A stretch of DNA of 47,990 bases from Methylococcales bacterium (GTDB taxonomy: Bacteria; Pseudomonadota; Gammaproteobacteria; Methylococcales; Methylomonadaceae), in the NCBI GenBank assembly GCA_028715725.1, contig JAQURG010000024.1:1-47990 (forward strand), read 5' to 3'. The notes under the pieces were generated by a model. The model saw only the letters and a program-made list of their open reading frames with translations. It searched no databases and was not told the DNA's origin. Of this stretch, positions 1 to 8,915 are shown piece by piece. The stretch's first letter is position 1. Each line of letters starts with the position of its first letter. A program made the position numbers and the translations under genes.

Positions 1-127
1 GGCTATCAGGACCCGCTACACCTGTAAAGGAAGAAACTATTTAGCATTGCTCCATTTGGACTGCGCTCTTGTGCTCACCCGGAGAATAGAGGCTAGCGCC
101 TAGCAGGTTATGTGCCGGATATCCTCT
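1..127. other. No recognisable gene
   Basis: I see no protein or RNA gene here. The stretch precedes the decayed transposase frame that opens at 128 and is probably part of the same mobile-element debris. Confidence 0.3.
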
Positions 128-673
128 ATGATAGACCTTTCGCAGATCGCAGAGCAGGACTGGAATGAAGCACATCGTCGTGCTGTAGTTGTGCGTCCGT
201 TGCTTGACTTCAAGTATTGTCCACGTAAAAGAGCCCATGAAGCTACCATTGAGTTGGGCTTATCCGAATGACAGGTATATCGGCTGATCCAGCGGCTACG
301 CGAATTCGGCGGCGAACTCACTGCATTACTGCCGAGTGGCTCCAATGGTGGGCGGGGTAAACAGCGGCTGGCCGCCCCTCACGAAAATTTACTCCATCGC
401 CTGATAGACGAAGTTTTTGTTACGCATCAGAAACGGTCAGCTGCCGATCTAATACGTGCAATCCGTAGCTAGTCCTTGAAAGCTGAATTAGAGCCGCCCT
501 CTGAGGGTACTATCCGCCGCCGCATGAAGGCTCTGTCCCTGGCCGAACATTGTCAACGAGGTGAGCAACACCCTGAAAGCAAGCAGATTTACGGCGTCAT
601 GCCTATCTCGGATATTCCCCTTGACTGGCTACAAATTGATCATACGCCAGTCGATCTGATCATCGTGGTGATG
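128..673 (+). pseudogene. Decayed TniA/Mu-like DDE transposase, 5' part only
   Basis: One reading frame from the ATG at 128 gives a continuous transposase-like sequence broken by in-frame stops at 269-271 (TGA) and 470-472 (TAG). The visible parts are an N-terminal region beginning MIDLSQIAEQDW, a helix-turn-helix-like stretch (VYRLIQRLREFGGELTALL), and the start of the DDE catalytic core (IPLDWLQIDHTPVDLII), where the D of QIDHT would be the first catalytic aspartate. This pattern fits transposases of the TniA/TnsB/Mu superfamily, normally 500-700 residues long. The frame ends where an IS3-family element begins at 674, and I cannot find the rest on the far side. It is clearly dead; the exact family is inferred from motif style only. 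Confidence 0.65.
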
Positions 674-1731
674 TGTCAATACTTTTCCGGACACAAAGTT
701 AAGCAGATTTAAGCTGCATTTCGTAGTCCACTGAGGATAAATAGTTATTGCTAGAAGGAAGTCGTTCACAGTTGTAAAGCGCTTCAATGTATTCGAATAT
801 ATCCTGCTTAGCCTCGGCTCTGCTTTGATAGTGCTGATGATGGACTAGTTCTGTTTTCAGGGTATGAAAGAAGCTTTCTGAGACGGCATTATCCCAGCAA
901 AATCAATCACTACCGCCAAGTACAGCCAGCCTTCCAGGGTATAACTGTAGGTGATATCGCCAACATAGATCTGATGCGGTTGCGACACCGTGAATTGCCG
1001 ATCCAAGTGATTTGGCGCAATGGGTAATTTATGATTGGAATTTGTGGTCGCTTGGAATTTGTGGTCGCTATGAATTTTCGCTTGGTCTTACAGGCTAAAC
1101 TGGCAGCCCCCATTAACCGGCCAATGCGACGGCGACTGACAGGTCGATCCAATCCTATTAAGGCTTTCTTGAGGCGACGCGTTCCCTAGTTCTTTCGACC
1201 CTTTTGGAATTCGGCCTTAATAATTTCAATCAACCCAGCGTCGTCTTTTTCAATAACGGTCTGAGAGCGATCCAGCCAAGCCTAGTAAGCGCTACGAGAA
1301 ACGCCCATGAACCGGCACATTGTTTTAACCGAAGCCTCAGTTACATGCTGTTTGATCCAGGCGACCTTCAGCGTTGTTCCCTGGCAAAGTACGCCGCTGC
1401 TTTTTTTTAGAAGATCACGCTCCTCTGTTAAGCGGGCGTTTTCTTTCTTCAGTCGCTTTAACTCTTCGTAAAGGTGTTCATCGGTTCGCACGGCTTTGTT
1501 TTGTGCCCTTCGCTGGCACTATTTATTGATCCAGGTATGTAACATATTGGGTTAATCCCTAAATCTCCCGCTGTCTGGGCAAGCGCCAGGTCTGAGTCTA
1601 ACGCCAGCTTCACGGAGGATTCTCTAAATTCCGCACTCTATATTTTTACTTTTTGTTTTTCTTGATTCATTTTCGACACCTTTCCTGTAGTTCAGGTTAT
1701 TTTAGAGTATGTGTCCGGTTTAGTGTAGCCA
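674..1731 (-). mobile_element. Decayed IS3-family insertion sequence with both ends
   Basis: The ends form an imperfect 22-bp inverted repeat, 674-695 (TGTCAATACTTTTCCGGACA...) and 1710-1731 (reverse complement TGGCTACACTAAACCGGACA...), both running into CCGGACACA. Between them, remains of OrfA and OrfB lie on the minus strand. The length of about 1.06 kb is shorter than the usual 1.2 kb, in line with internal deletions. I see no obvious target-site duplication: the left flank ends GTGA and the right flank begins CTTC. The element interrupts the TniA-like pseudogene, so it arrived later. Confidence 0.7.
699..1670 (-). pseudogene. IS3-family transposase OrfA/OrfB remnant, frameshifted
   Basis: Read from 1670 downwards, the remnant opens with MNQEKQKVKI, a stop, then SAEFRESSVKLALDSDLALAQTA split across two pieces, which is the OrfA helix-turn-helix region. 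The coiled-coil end of OrfA (LKRLKKENARLTEERDLLKK) lies at about 1400-1491, followed after an A8 run at 1401-1408 by the start of OrfB. That run sits where IS3 elements use programmed frameshifting. The middle of OrfB (RPVSRRRIGRLM, about 1120-1150) and its end ([20 protein letters not shown], about 840-905, closing at 699) are in different frames. The many stops and frameshifts mean no active transposase. The CWDN...ESFF...LKTE signature identifies the IS3 group of DDE enzymes. Confidence 0.75.
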
Positions 1732-1915
1732 CTTCACAATTCACCAGTCCCCACTTGCTAGGACAAGACACTCAAGTTGCAGCACAAGGCTCCTATTAAG
1801 TCCCCTGCAATGAGCCCCGTGATCGGGGAACGCCGGAAGCCAACCGACAGGTCGATGCAAGGCAATTACACCAATCCCAGCACGGGTCAGATTGGGCCGA
1901 ACGCTCAGCATCATT
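1732..1915. other. Unassigned stretch between IS remnant and ureG
   Basis: There is no gene I can support. A minus-strand frame is open through the stretch and into ureG but looks like no family I know. A small hairpin (CCCCG TGAT CGGGG, 1815-1828) lies about 90 bp downstream of the ureG stop without a following T-run, so it is a weak terminator candidate at best. Confidence 0.3.
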
Positions 1916-2536
1916 TTAAACTGAGTATCCCAGCATACCCTCGTGAATAATGAAATTAATAACCACATTAAGGCCATCTCGGGTCTTCAAATTGGTAAAC
2001 ACAAACGGCCGTTCTCCCCGCATTTTTCGAGCATCGCGATCCATGACTTCCAGCGATGCGCCGACATAAGGCGCCAGATCGATCTTGTTGATAACCAGCA
2101 AATCCGACCGGGTAATGCCGGGGCCGCCTTTACGCGGGATTTTGTCGCCGGCCGAAACGTCGATCACATAAATCGTCAGGTCGGCCAGCTCCGGACTGAA
2201 GGTCGCGCTGAGATTATCGCCGCCGCTTTCGACCATTATGAAATCGAGATTGTCAAAGCGCTCGCTTAACTCATCGACAGCGGCCAGATTCATCGACGCG
2301 TCTTCCCGAATCGCGGTATGCGGACAGCCGCCGGTTTCGACGCCTAAAATTCGTTCCTCCGGCAGCGCTTGGCTGCGAATCAAAAACTGCTGATCTTCCC
2401 GGGTATAAATGTCATTGGTCACCACGCCGATTTCAAAATTGTCGCGCATTTGCTTGCATAGCGCATCCACCAAAGCCGTTTTACCGGAACCGACCGGGCC
2501 GCCGATACCTACTCTTAATATTTGTTTAGCACTCAT
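1916..2536 (-). CDS. ureG: Urease accessory GTPase UreG
   Basis: UreG is the GTPase that drives nickel delivery to apo-urease, acting in the cytoplasm in a complex with UreD and UreF and receiving nickel from UreE. The protein has 206 residues, as in well-studied UreGs. The P-loop GGPVGSGKT is at about residues 12-20, the metal-binding CPH motif in ETGGCPHTA near residue 70, the family motif ESGGDNL near 105, and the guanine-specificity motif NKID near 150. I take the ATG at 2536 with GAGAGA just upstream rather than a TTG four codons earlier. It lies 8 bp after the ureF stop and is the last gene of the urease operon. Confidence 0.97.
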   Translation of the reverse strand: MSAKQILRVGIGGPVGSGKTALVDALCKQMRDNFEIGVVTNDIYTREDQQFLIRSQALPEERILGVETGGCPHTAIREDASMNLAAVDELSERFDNLDFIMVESGGDNLSATFSPELADLTIYVIDVSAGDKIPRKGGPGITRSDLLVINKIDLAPYVGASLEVMDRDARKMRGERPFVFTNLKTRDGLNVVINFIIHEGMLGYSV

Positions 2537-2544
2537 ACACTCTC

Positions 2545-3219
2545 TCAAGAACGAAATAATCGGGAATACTGCATTTCATGCCGGCTGCTGGCTAAAGCCA
2601 GGCCGAACGCGCTGCCGCCGATGTCATGATCGGCAATACTCAATGCTTCGTTAACTAAAGCCGGAATTTTACCGGCCAACTCGGTCAATAACCGCTGCCC
2701 GGCCACTTGTCCCAATGGCACCAGTTTGACCGCGCATAACACTTGGTTTTCCAACCAGCTCCATAAATAACCGGTCGCTGTTTCGCGTTTCGGTACCCCC
2801 CACTTGACTGCGGCAAAAGCGAATATTGTAGCCAGCGTGGCTTCCGGCTTGCGTATCCAGGGCTGCATCCCGGTTATGTCCATCGAATGCAGCAGGCGCG
2901 CCAGCGCTTGACCGGTATGCCGGTCTTCGGCCCTTAATTCGGAAGTCTCCCGGCATGCCGTCAGCGTTCTGCTCCAATATTCGACGCTTTCGATATTGGC
3001 GTATTCCCAGGCGTCGTAAAGCCGCGCCAGAATCGGTAAATCAATGCGGGTCAAACAAGTCTGCATCAAGCCGTTAAGCCATTCATCGGTATCGCTTGCA
3101 TTGCTTAGCCACCCATCATCGACCGCCCGTTCCAAACCTTGGGAATAACAGTACATGCCTATCGGCAGGCCGGGGCTGACCAGTTGCAGCAAACGCAATA
3201 AGGCCAGATCAGTGACCAT
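2545..3219 (-). CDS. ureF: Urease accessory protein UreF
   Basis: UreF bridges UreD-bound apo-urease and UreG and acts as a fidelity checkpoint during nickel insertion. The start at 3219 gives 224 residues beginning [21 protein letters not shown], matching the family's opening (LLRLLQLASPALPVG...YSQGLE). An earlier ATG at 3264 would add 15 residues that look unlike the family and are therefore not used. The start lies inside the last codons of ureE (11-bp overlap), suggesting translational coupling. The protein is all-helical as expected, with a C-terminal [19 protein letters not shown] segment typical of UreF. Confidence 0.95.
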   Translation of the reverse strand: MVTDLALLRLLQLVSPGLPIGMYCYSQGLERAVDDGWLSNASDTDEWLNGLMQTCLTRIDLPILARLYDAWEYANIESVEYWSRTLTACRETSELRAEDRHTGQALARLLHSMDITGMQPWIRKPEATLATIFAFAAVKWGVPKRETATGYLWSWLENQVLCAVKLVPLGQVAGQRLLTELAGKIPALVNEALSIADHDIGGSAFGLALASSRHEMQYSRLFRS

Positions 3220-3640
3220 GGCCGTGGTACGCGCCTGGCTCCGGTTCGAAAGGCAACACTTCATGCGTTACCGTCAGGCCCAGTCTTTCGAGCATATGAT
3301 CCAGCACATGATCGGTCAGGAAGCGAAGCTCGCCCGGCAGAATCTGCAACGCGACATGGCGGTTGCCCAAGTGATAACAAGCCGTGGCGAATTGTAATGC
3401 GTCGTCGGTGCGCACCACCGATAGCGGCTCCGCCGCCGCATCGACCAGCACCCGGTAATGATCGGGACCGGTCAACACCGAGCCTTTGCGCAACACTTGA
3501 CCGCGCGGCAGAAACAGCCCGATCTTGGCGCCGCCATCGGTTTTAAGCAGCAAGCGGCTTTTCCGGCGAGATTCATACGGCAACGTGACCACGTCGTCAG
3601 CAGTAGTCTCCAAAGGAGCCAGTTCAGTCAATTTCAGCAT
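3209..3640 (-). CDS. ureE: Urease nickel metallochaperone UreE
   Basis: UreE dimers bind nickel and pass it to UreG for urease maturation. The 143-residue protein has an N-terminal beta domain with LKTDGGAKIGLFLPRGQVLRKG and the C-terminal ferredoxin-like metal-binding domain with CYHLGNRH and the conserved DHVLDHMLERLGL, whose histidine is the expected dimer-interface nickel ligand. The tail ends in GAYHGHGH, a modest His-rich extension, much shorter than that of Klebsiella UreE. I take the ATG at 3640, 2 bp after the ureC stop, instead of a TTG two codons upstream. There is no clear ribosome-binding site, so translation is probably coupled to ureC. Confidence 0.95.
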   Translation of the reverse strand: MLKLTELAPLETTADDVVTLPYESRRKSRLLLKTDGGAKIGLFLPRGQVLRKGSVLTGPDHYRVLVDAAAEPLSVVRTDDALQFATACYHLGNRHVALQILPGELRFLTDHVLDHMLERLGLTVTHEVLPFEPEPGAYHGHGH

Positions 3641-3642
3641 AA

Positions 3643-5346
3643 TCAAAACAAAAAATAACGTTGGGCAAAAGGCAGCACATCGGCCGGCTCGCAGGTCAGC
3701 AGCAGGCCGTCGGCGCGCACCGAATAGGTTTGAGGGTTAACCTCGATATGCGGTTGGTAGTGGTTATGGATCAAATCCTTCTTGCCGATTGTGCGGGTGT
3801 TTGCTACTACGCCGATTCGCTTGTTCAGCTTCAGGAGCGCGGCCATGTCGGCCTCGGCCGCGACTTTCGGCAAAAATACTATCGAGTTGGCCGCGGCGGC
3901 CCTGCCGAAGGCGCCGAACATGGGCCGGTAATGCACCGGCTGCGGCGTCGGAATCGAGGCATTGGGATCGCCCATGGGCGCCGCGGCAATGAATCCGCCT
4001 TTAATGATCAGGCTGGGTTTGGCCGCGAAAAAGGCCGGCCGCCACAGCATCAGATCGGCCAGCTTGCCAACTTCGACGGAGCCGACTTCATGCGCGATGC
4101 CGTGGCTGATGGCGGGATTGATCGTGTATTTGGCGATGTAGCGCTTGATGCGGAAATTGTCGTTACGGGACGAATCCTCCGCCAGGCTGCCGCGCTGCGC
4201 CTTCATTTTATGCGCGGTCTGCCAAGTGCGGATGATGACTTCGCCGACCCGGCCCATGGCCTGTGAATCGGACGCGATCATCGAGAAGGCGCCCAGGTCA
4301 TGCAGGATATCCTCGGCGGCGATAGTTTCGCGGCGAATGCGGGATTCGGCGAAAGCTACATCCTCGGCGATGCCTGGATCCAGGTGATGGCACACCATCA
4401 GCATGTCCAGATGCTCGTCCACGGTGTTGACCGTGTAAGGCCGGGTCGGATTCGTCGACGACGGCAGCACGTTGGCCTCGCCGCAGGCCTTGATGATATC
4501 GGGGGCATGGCCGCCGCCGGCGCCTTCGGTGTGATAGGTATGGATGGTGCGGCCTTTGAAGGCGGCGAAGGTGTCCTCGACAAAACCGGATTCGTTCAGG
4601 GTATCGGTATGAATGGCGACCTGCACGTCAAAGCGCTCGGCCACGGACAGGCAGCAATCGATAGCCGCCGGCGTCGTGCCCCAGTCTTCATGCAGCTTCA
4701 GGCCCATGGCCCCGGCGCGCACCTGTTCCTCCAACGCCGCCGGCAGACTGGCGTTGCCCTTGCCGAACAGGCCGAAGTTCATCGGGAACCCATCCAGCGA
4801 TTGCAACATGTTGTGAATATTCCAGGCGCCGGGCGTGCAGGTCGTCGCATTCGTGCCCGTTGCAGGACCGGTGCCGCCGCCCAGCATCGTCGTGATGCCC
4901 GACATCAGGGCATCGTCGATTTGCTGCGGGCAGATGAAATGGATATGCGCGTCGATGCCGCCGGCCGTCAGAATCTGACTTTCTCCGGCGACAATTTCAG
5001 TGCCGGGACCGATGACGATATCGACGCCCTGTTGCGTATCGGGATTACCTGCCTTGCCGATGCCGGCGATGCGTCCGTTTTTGACGCCGACATCAGCCTT
5101 GACGATGCCCCAGTAATCGACGATCAAGGCATTGGTAATGACCAGATCCATTGCCACGGATGCATCGGCCTGGCTTTGCCCCATGCCGTCGCGGATGACC
5201 TTGCCGCCGCCGAACTTGACTTCATCGCCGTACACCGTGCGGTCTTCCTCCACTTCTAGAAACAGGCCGCTGTCGCCCAGGCGCACGCGGTCGCCGGTGG
5301 TCGGCCCGAACATATCGGCATAAGCCTGTCTGCTGATTCTACTCAT
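3643..5346 (-). CDS. ureC: Urease alpha subunit, catalytic (UreC)
   Basis: UreC carries the di-nickel site that hydrolyses urea to ammonia and carbamate. The 567-residue length and numbering match the Klebsiella enzyme exactly. The nickel ligands H134 and H136 are in GGIDAHIHF, the lysine to be carbamylated is K217 in [12 protein letters not shown] with H219 beside it, H246 and H272 follow, and D360 is in [11 protein letters not shown]. The mobile-flap cysteine C319 and the catalytic H320 are in MVCHHLD. Every catalytic residue is present, so the enzyme should be active once matured. The ATG overlaps the ureB stop by 4 bp (ATGA). Confidence 0.98.
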   Translation of the reverse strand: MSRISRQAYADMFGPTTGDRVRLGDSGLFLEVEEDRTVYGDEVKFGGGKVIRDGMGQSQADASVAMDLVITNALIVDYWGIVKADVGVKNGRIAGIGKAGNPDTQQGVDIVIGPGTEIVAGESQILTAGGIDAHIHFICPQQIDDALMSGITTMLGGGTGPATGTNATTCTPGAWNIHNMLQSLDGFPMNFGLFGKGNASLPAALEEQVRAGAMGLKLHEDWGTTPAAIDCCLSVAERFDVQVAIHTDTLNESGFVEDTFAAFKGRTIHTYHTEGAGGGHAPDIIKACGEANVLPSSTNPTRPYTVNTVDEHLDMLMVCHHLDPGIAEDVAFAESRIRRETIAAEDILHDLGAFSMIASDSQAMGRVGEVIIRTWQTAHKMKAQRGSLAEDSSRNDNFRIKRYIAKYTINPAISHGIAHEVGSVEVGKLADLMLWRPAFFAAKPSLIIKGGFIAAAPMGDPNASIPTPQPVHYRPMFGAFGRAAAANSIVFLPKVAAEADMAALLKLNKRIGVVANTRTIGKKDLIHNHYQPHIEVNPQTYSVRADGLLLTCEPADVLPFAQRYFLF

Positions 5347-5660
5347 TGTTTGTCCTCCAGTTCGCCCATCACGGCCTGGCGAAAACCGTAAACCCGGCGC
5401 AAGCCGGCAATGGCCACCAGCTGCACTTCGCGCTGCTGGCCGGGTTCAAAGCGCACCGCCGTGCCGGCCGGAATATCCAGCCGGTAGCCGCGCGTCGCGG
5501 CGCGGTCAAAATGCAAGGCAGGATTGGTCTCGAAAAAATGATAATGCGAGCCGACCTGAATCGGCCGGTCGCCGCTGTTGGCGACCGTCGCGCGGATCGT
5601 CTCGCGGCCTGAGTTCAGTTCGATGTCGCCATCGGAGGGGATGATTTCTCCGGGTATCAT
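5343..5660 (-). CDS. ureB: Urease beta subunit (UreB)
   Basis: This small structural subunit of the (alpha-beta-gamma)3 urease has 105 residues, the usual size. It opens [16 protein letters not shown] and contains [21 protein letters not shown] and the conserved [10 protein letters not shown] segment. A strong Shine-Dalgarno AGGAG precedes the ATG at 5660. Its stop overlaps the ureC start (ATGA), so the two are translationally coupled. It is 18 bp from ureA. Confidence 0.97.
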   Translation of the reverse strand: MIPGEIIPSDGDIELNSGRETIRATVANSGDRPIQVGSHYHFFETNPALHFDRAATRGYRLDIPAGTAVRFEPGQQREVQLVAIAGLRRVYGFRQAVMGELEDKQ

Positions 5661-5678
5661 GATGATGCTCCTACGTTG

Positions 5679-5981
5679 CTATTCAATTGGATTATGTACC
5701 GTAACCAGCTTGGTGCCATCCGGGAATGTGGCTTCAACCTGCACATCCGGCAGCATTTCTGCGACACCTTCCATCACATCGTCGCGGTAAAGCAGGGTGC
5801 GGCCGAATTCCATCAATTCGGCGACCGTACGGCCGTCGCGCGCACCTTCCATGATCGCTGCACTGATAAAAGCCACCGCTTCCGGATAATTAAGCTTCAG
5901 GCCTCGGGCTTTGCGGAGCTCGGCCAGCAAGCCTGCGGTAAATATCAGCAGTTTGTCTTTTTCGCGTGGGGTTAATTGCAT
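5679..5981 (-). CDS. ureA: Urease gamma subunit (UreA)
   Basis: This is the smallest structural subunit of urease, with 100 residues as in other bacteria. It opens [20 protein letters not shown] and contains [12 protein letters not shown] and the [22 protein letters not shown] block that is nearly invariant in the family. AAGGAAG precedes the ATG by 7 bases. It lies between ureD and ureB in the usual ureDABC order; a gap of about 100 bp separates it from ureD. Confidence 0.97.
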   Translation of the reverse strand: MQLTPREKDKLLIFTAGLLAELRKARGLKLNYPEAVAFISAAIMEGARDGRTVAELMEFGRTLLYRDDVMEGVAEMLPDVQVEATFPDGTKLVTVHNPIE

Positions 5982-6080
5982 AATTTATCTTCCTTTTGTC
6001 AATCAGGTTATCCAGTCAAAAAATACCTCTGCGGTTAATGAAGCGCACAGCGCGCCCTACATTGATGAACATCGATCAAG

Positions 6081-6950
6081 TCAAGTCGCCCAAATACGTG
6101 GGGCGCATGCATCACGCTGAACCACATCAGGCCGTAATATCCGCCAAACATGCTGGAAAAAATCGCGTAAACGGTCTGCGCGGGAATCCAGAGCCCGGCA
6201 GATCAGCATATCGTCTATCAAGGTCACACCGCACCCTGCACTTTCGCCGATGAACTGCTGCACCGCTCCCAATTGCAAAACAGTGGCAGGGCAGGCGAAC
6301 AGCGTCCCGCAAGCTGAATGCCCATTCAAACCCCAGTTGGCGGCAAAAGCTTGTGCGTCTATCATTAACCGTTCCCGATAAAACAACTCCCCGGCGCGGA
6401 AGATGTGCCAGTTCATGCCGACTTCACCCAGAGTAAAACCTTCATTAGCGGCCGGTCGTCCCAAGGCGAATATTTCCCAACCGATAAACCGAGCGCCGGC
6501 TGCCAGTTCCAGGCGCAATTCGGACGCGACCCGCGCACTTTCATAAATAATAGTTTCCTGCGGCAACCATTCCAATGCGGCATTTGCAGCGACCGTCAAC
6601 GCGACCTGCTGCTGTGCCAGTTTGCCGTCGCTACTGTAAAACTTGCCGGCGGCGGGCGTAGTCACCAAAGCGGCGCTATCTGCAGCGGCATTAATATCCA
6701 TTGTTAAACAGTCTCCCGCCACTACGCCGCTCGGCGGATGCAGCACATACACATGACACACTTCGCCTTCAGGATAAAAAGGCCGCTGGACTGTTAACGG
6801 GCCGACATGGCGGCGATGTGCCAATACCGTTCTGCCGTATTTGTGGATAAAATCCAATTCCAGTTTGGCTTGCCAGCCTTGGGATTGCACGGTATTTTGA
6901 CTAGCAATTGCAACGTTTTTTAAGTCTTCAAGCAAGGCATCAGGTTTCAA
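6081..6950 (-). CDS. ureD: Urease accessory protein UreD (UreH)
   Basis: UreD is the scaffold that binds apo-urease and channels nickel from UreG through UreF. The family signature is clear: LDFIHKYGRTVLAHRRHVGPLTVQRPFYPEG, split here by residue 50, then HPPSGVVAGDCL and TTPAAGKFY. The start is uncertain. In-frame with these motifs there is a stop only three codons before a TTG at 6950, and the next candidate is a GTG at 6890; neither has a good ribosome-binding site. With the TTG start the length is 289 residues, within the family range. It is the first gene of the ure group, about 360 bp downstream of urtE. Confidence 0.93.
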   Translation of the reverse strand: MKPDALLEDLKNVAIASQNTVQSQGWQAKLELDFIHKYGRTVLAHRRHVGPLTVQRPFYPEGEVCHVYVLHPPSGVVAGDCLTMDINAAADSAALVTTPAAGKFYSSDGKLAQQQVALTVAANAALEWLPQETIIYESARVASELRLELAAGARFIGWEIFALGRPAANEGFTLGEVGMNWHIFRAGELFYRERLMIDAQAFAANWGLNGHSACGTLFACPATVLQLGAVQQFIGESAGCGVTLIDDMLICRALDSRADRLRDFFQHVWRILRPDVVQRDACAPRIWAT

Positions 6951-6979
6951 TGGGGGTTACCATTATTATTCATAATTTT

Positions 6980-7009
6980 CTCATTCCCATGCTCCAGCGT
7001 GGGAATGAG
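6980..7009. repeat. Palindromic intergenic repeat
   Basis: A perfect 10-bp inverted repeat, CTCATTCCCA and TGGGAATGAG, encloses a 10-base loop (tgctccagcg). It lies just upstream of ureD, between urtE and ureD. It resembles the GTTCCCACGCT-type palindromes common in gammaproteobacterial intergenic DNA. There is no T-run, so I do not call it a terminator. Confidence 0.6.
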
Positions 7010-7026
7010 GCTAACTTGGCGAGGTG

Positions 7027-7157
7027 TCATAACTTCAGTTCTTTTATAACATCCTCAAGCGAAAAGGTTGGCTCGTCTTTACGCTCGGAAATCATCGCCA
7101 ATCTTTAAGGTCTTTCATGCGTTCCAGATAATCTTCGATGGGCAGTATTACAGACAT
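7027..7157 (-). pseudogene. Phd/YefM-like antitoxin remnant, frameshifted
   Basis: From an ATG at 7157 the minus strand reads MSVILPIEDYLERMKDLKDWR and then a stop. One frame over, it continues MISERKDEPTFSLEDVIKE and LKL to a stop at 7027-7029. The two halves join as a typical short Phd/YefM-type antitoxin, with an LPIEDYLERMKDL helix and a TFSLDDVIKELGL-like end, if one base was lost near 7085. No toxin gene is adjacent. This is a dead half of a toxin-antitoxin pair between urtE and ureD. The family assignment rests on motif resemblance. Confidence 0.55.
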
Positions 7158-7308
7158 TTAGGATTGGCATCGCTCAGGTATTTTGATGGGTATGGCCATG
7201 GTTTTAGCGCTTCTATTTACCGAGAAAATCAGGTGATACCAAGCACGCTTTTATATGTAAATTGTGTTTTCCTACGTTCAACACATCCTACAATGCTTCT
7301 ATAAAAAA
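7158..7308. other. Intergenic, nothing recognised
   Basis: This stretch lies between the antitoxin remnant and the stop of urtE. I see no gene; a T/A-rich stretch near 7300 follows urtE but has no convincing stem-loop. Confidence 0.3.
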
Positions 7309-8091
7309 TCAAACGGTTAAATATCGCTTGACCATATCCTCGGCCAATTCATTCATCGTCCCGGTAGCCACGCCCCTGCCCCTATCCATGATACAGAATC
7401 GGTCGGCCACCTTGCGGGCAAAGGACAGCTTTTGTTCTACCAATAGTACCGTCACGCCTAATTCATGATTGATTTTGGCAATCGCTTCATGCACTTCACC
7501 CAAGGCATCGGGATTGGGTTTTGGCAGTGGAATAGGCGTTCCGCGTGAGCGGTTGAGGCGGATGATGACATCGCCGATTTCGCTGACGATATTCGGCTGT
7601 ATACCTTCAGTCGGTTCGTCCAGAATCAGCAGACGTGGATTTAATACGAGCGCCCGGCCGATAGCCAGTTGCTGTTGCTGACCGCCGGACAAGTCGCCGC
7701 CGCGCCGGTTAAGCATTTGCTTTAAAACTGGAAATATTTCGAAAATATGATCGGGTATCTTTTTGATACCGTGCTTGCGCGCGGCCCGCAAGCCGGTTTT
7801 AAGATTTTCTTCCACCGTCAGCAACGGAAAGATTTCCCGCCCTTGCGGCACATAGCCGATGCCGAGTTCCGCACGTTTTTCCGGTTTACCTTTAGCCAGA
7901 GATTGCCCGTCCATTTCTATCGTGCCGTCCCTGACCGGTATCAATCCCATAATGGCTTTCAATAATGTGGTTTTACCGACGCCGTTACGTCCCATCAGGC
8001 ATAAACAGGAACCTTCCGGGACATCAATCTGTATATCCCACAAGGTATGGCTTTCGCCGTAATATTGCTGCAACGCATTAATTTTTAACAT
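7309..8091 (-). CDS. urtE: Urea ABC transporter ATP-binding protein UrtE
   Basis: UrtE is one of two ATPases powering the high-affinity urea importer UrtABCDE. It has the Walker A motif GRNGVGKT (residues 35-42), the Q-loop in GYVPQGREIF (about 80-88), the ABC signature LSGGQQQ (134-140), Walker B LLILDEP (154-160) and the switch region LLVEQ (216-220). Its 260 residues exceed the roughly 230 usual for UrtE. The excess is a proline-rich insertion at about residues 181-207 (RSRGTPIPLPKPNPDALGEV...), between the D-loop helix and the strand leading to LLVEQ. The ATG overlaps the urtD stop by one base (TGATG). Confidence 0.96.
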   Translation of the reverse strand: MLKINALQQYYGESHTLWDIQIDVPEGSCLCLMGRNGVGKTTLLKAIMGLIPVRDGTIEMDGQSLAKGKPEKRAELGIGYVPQGREIFPLLTVEENLKTGLRAARKHGIKKIPDHIFEIFPVLKQMLNRRGGDLSGGQQQQLAIGRALVLNPRLLILDEPTEGIQPNIVSEIGDVIIRLNRSRGTPIPLPKPNPDALGEVHEAIAKINHELGVTVLLVEQKLSFARKVADRFCIMDRGRGVATGTMNELAEDMVKRYLTV

Positions 8092-8915
8092 CAGCCCCCC
8101 AAATAAACCTGAATAACCCGCGGGTCGTTTTGTACTTCATCCATCGTGCCTTCCGTCAGTACCGAGCCTTCATGCAGCACAGTCACCTTGCGGGCAATGG
8201 AGCGCACAAATTCCATATCGTGTTCAACCACAACGATCGACCGCTGGCCTTGCAGCGACACCAACAATTCGGCTGTTCGTTCAACTTCCTGATGCGTCAT
8301 GCCCGCTATCGGCTCATCAACCAACATCACTTTGGGTTCCTGCATCAGCAACATGCCGATTTCCAGCCATTGCTTTTGGCCGTGTGACAGAATGCCGGCA
8401 CGTAATCGGTGGCTGGTGCTCAATCCGATAGTTTCGATAATCTCGTTAATACGGTCACGTTGTTCGCCGTTCAGGTGATTGAACAAGGTCGGCCAGGTCC
8501 GTTTATCCGTTTTTAACGCCAATTCCAGATTTTTGAAAACCGTCAAGGCATCGAACACGCTGGGTTTTTGAAATTTCCGGCAAATACCCGCCTGCGCGAT
8601 AGCGGGCTCGTCCATTTGCAATAAATCGATCGTTTGCCCGAAAAATACCGAGCCGGTGTCAGGGCGGGTTTTGCCGGTTATCACGTCCATCAGCGTGGTT
8701 TTTCCGGCGCCGTTGGGCCCGATCAGGCAACGCAATTCGCCGGCATCGATATACAGCGACAGGTTGTTCAGGGCTTTAAAGCCGTCAAAACTCACACTGA
8801 CATCTTCAAGATATAATATCGGACCGTGACGGGTATCGACCCCGCCTTTTATAAGCAGGCTTCCCGCGCCGGCTTTAGCGTCTTCGCCGAACAAGTTAAC
8901 TGTATACCCATTCAT
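8091..8915 (-). CDS. urtD: Urea ABC transporter ATP-binding protein UrtD
   Basis: This is the second ATPase of the urea importer, in the LivG-like class. It has 274 residues, with Walker A GPNGAGKT near residue 68, the signature LSHGQKQWLEIGM, Walker B VMLVDEPIAGM and the H-loop VVVEHDMEF. The first 30 or so residues (MNGYTVNLFGEDAKAG...) precede the ABC fold and are longer than in minimal LivG proteins, as is common in UrtD. The ATG overlaps the urtC stop by 4 bp (ATGA), and the stop overlaps the urtE start, so translation is coupled. Confidence 0.96.
   Translation of the reverse strand: MNGYTVNLFGEDAKAGAGSLLIKGGVDTRHGPILYLEDVSVSFDGFKALNNLSLYIDAGELRCLIGPNGAGKTTLMDVITGKTRPDTGSVFFGQTIDLLQMDEPAIAQAGICRKFQKPSVFDALTVFKNLELALKTDKRTWPTLFNHLNGEQRDRINEIIETIGLSTSHRLRAGILSHGQKQWLEIGMLLMQEPKVMLVDEPIAGMTHQEVERTAELLVSLQGQRSIVVVEHDMEFVRSIARKVTVLHEGSVLTEGTMDEVQNDPRVIQVYLGG

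Noticed and set aside
1741-1977. Minus-strand 78-residue frame overlapping the end of ureG
   Set aside because: It overlaps ureG in another frame, has no ribosome-binding site and no family I recognise; I left the stretch unassigned.
4300-5259. Long open frame on the plus strand opposite ureC (319 residues)
   Set aside because: It lies entirely within the G/C-rich ureC gene on the opposite strand, has no recognisable domain and is explained by the codon bias of ureC.
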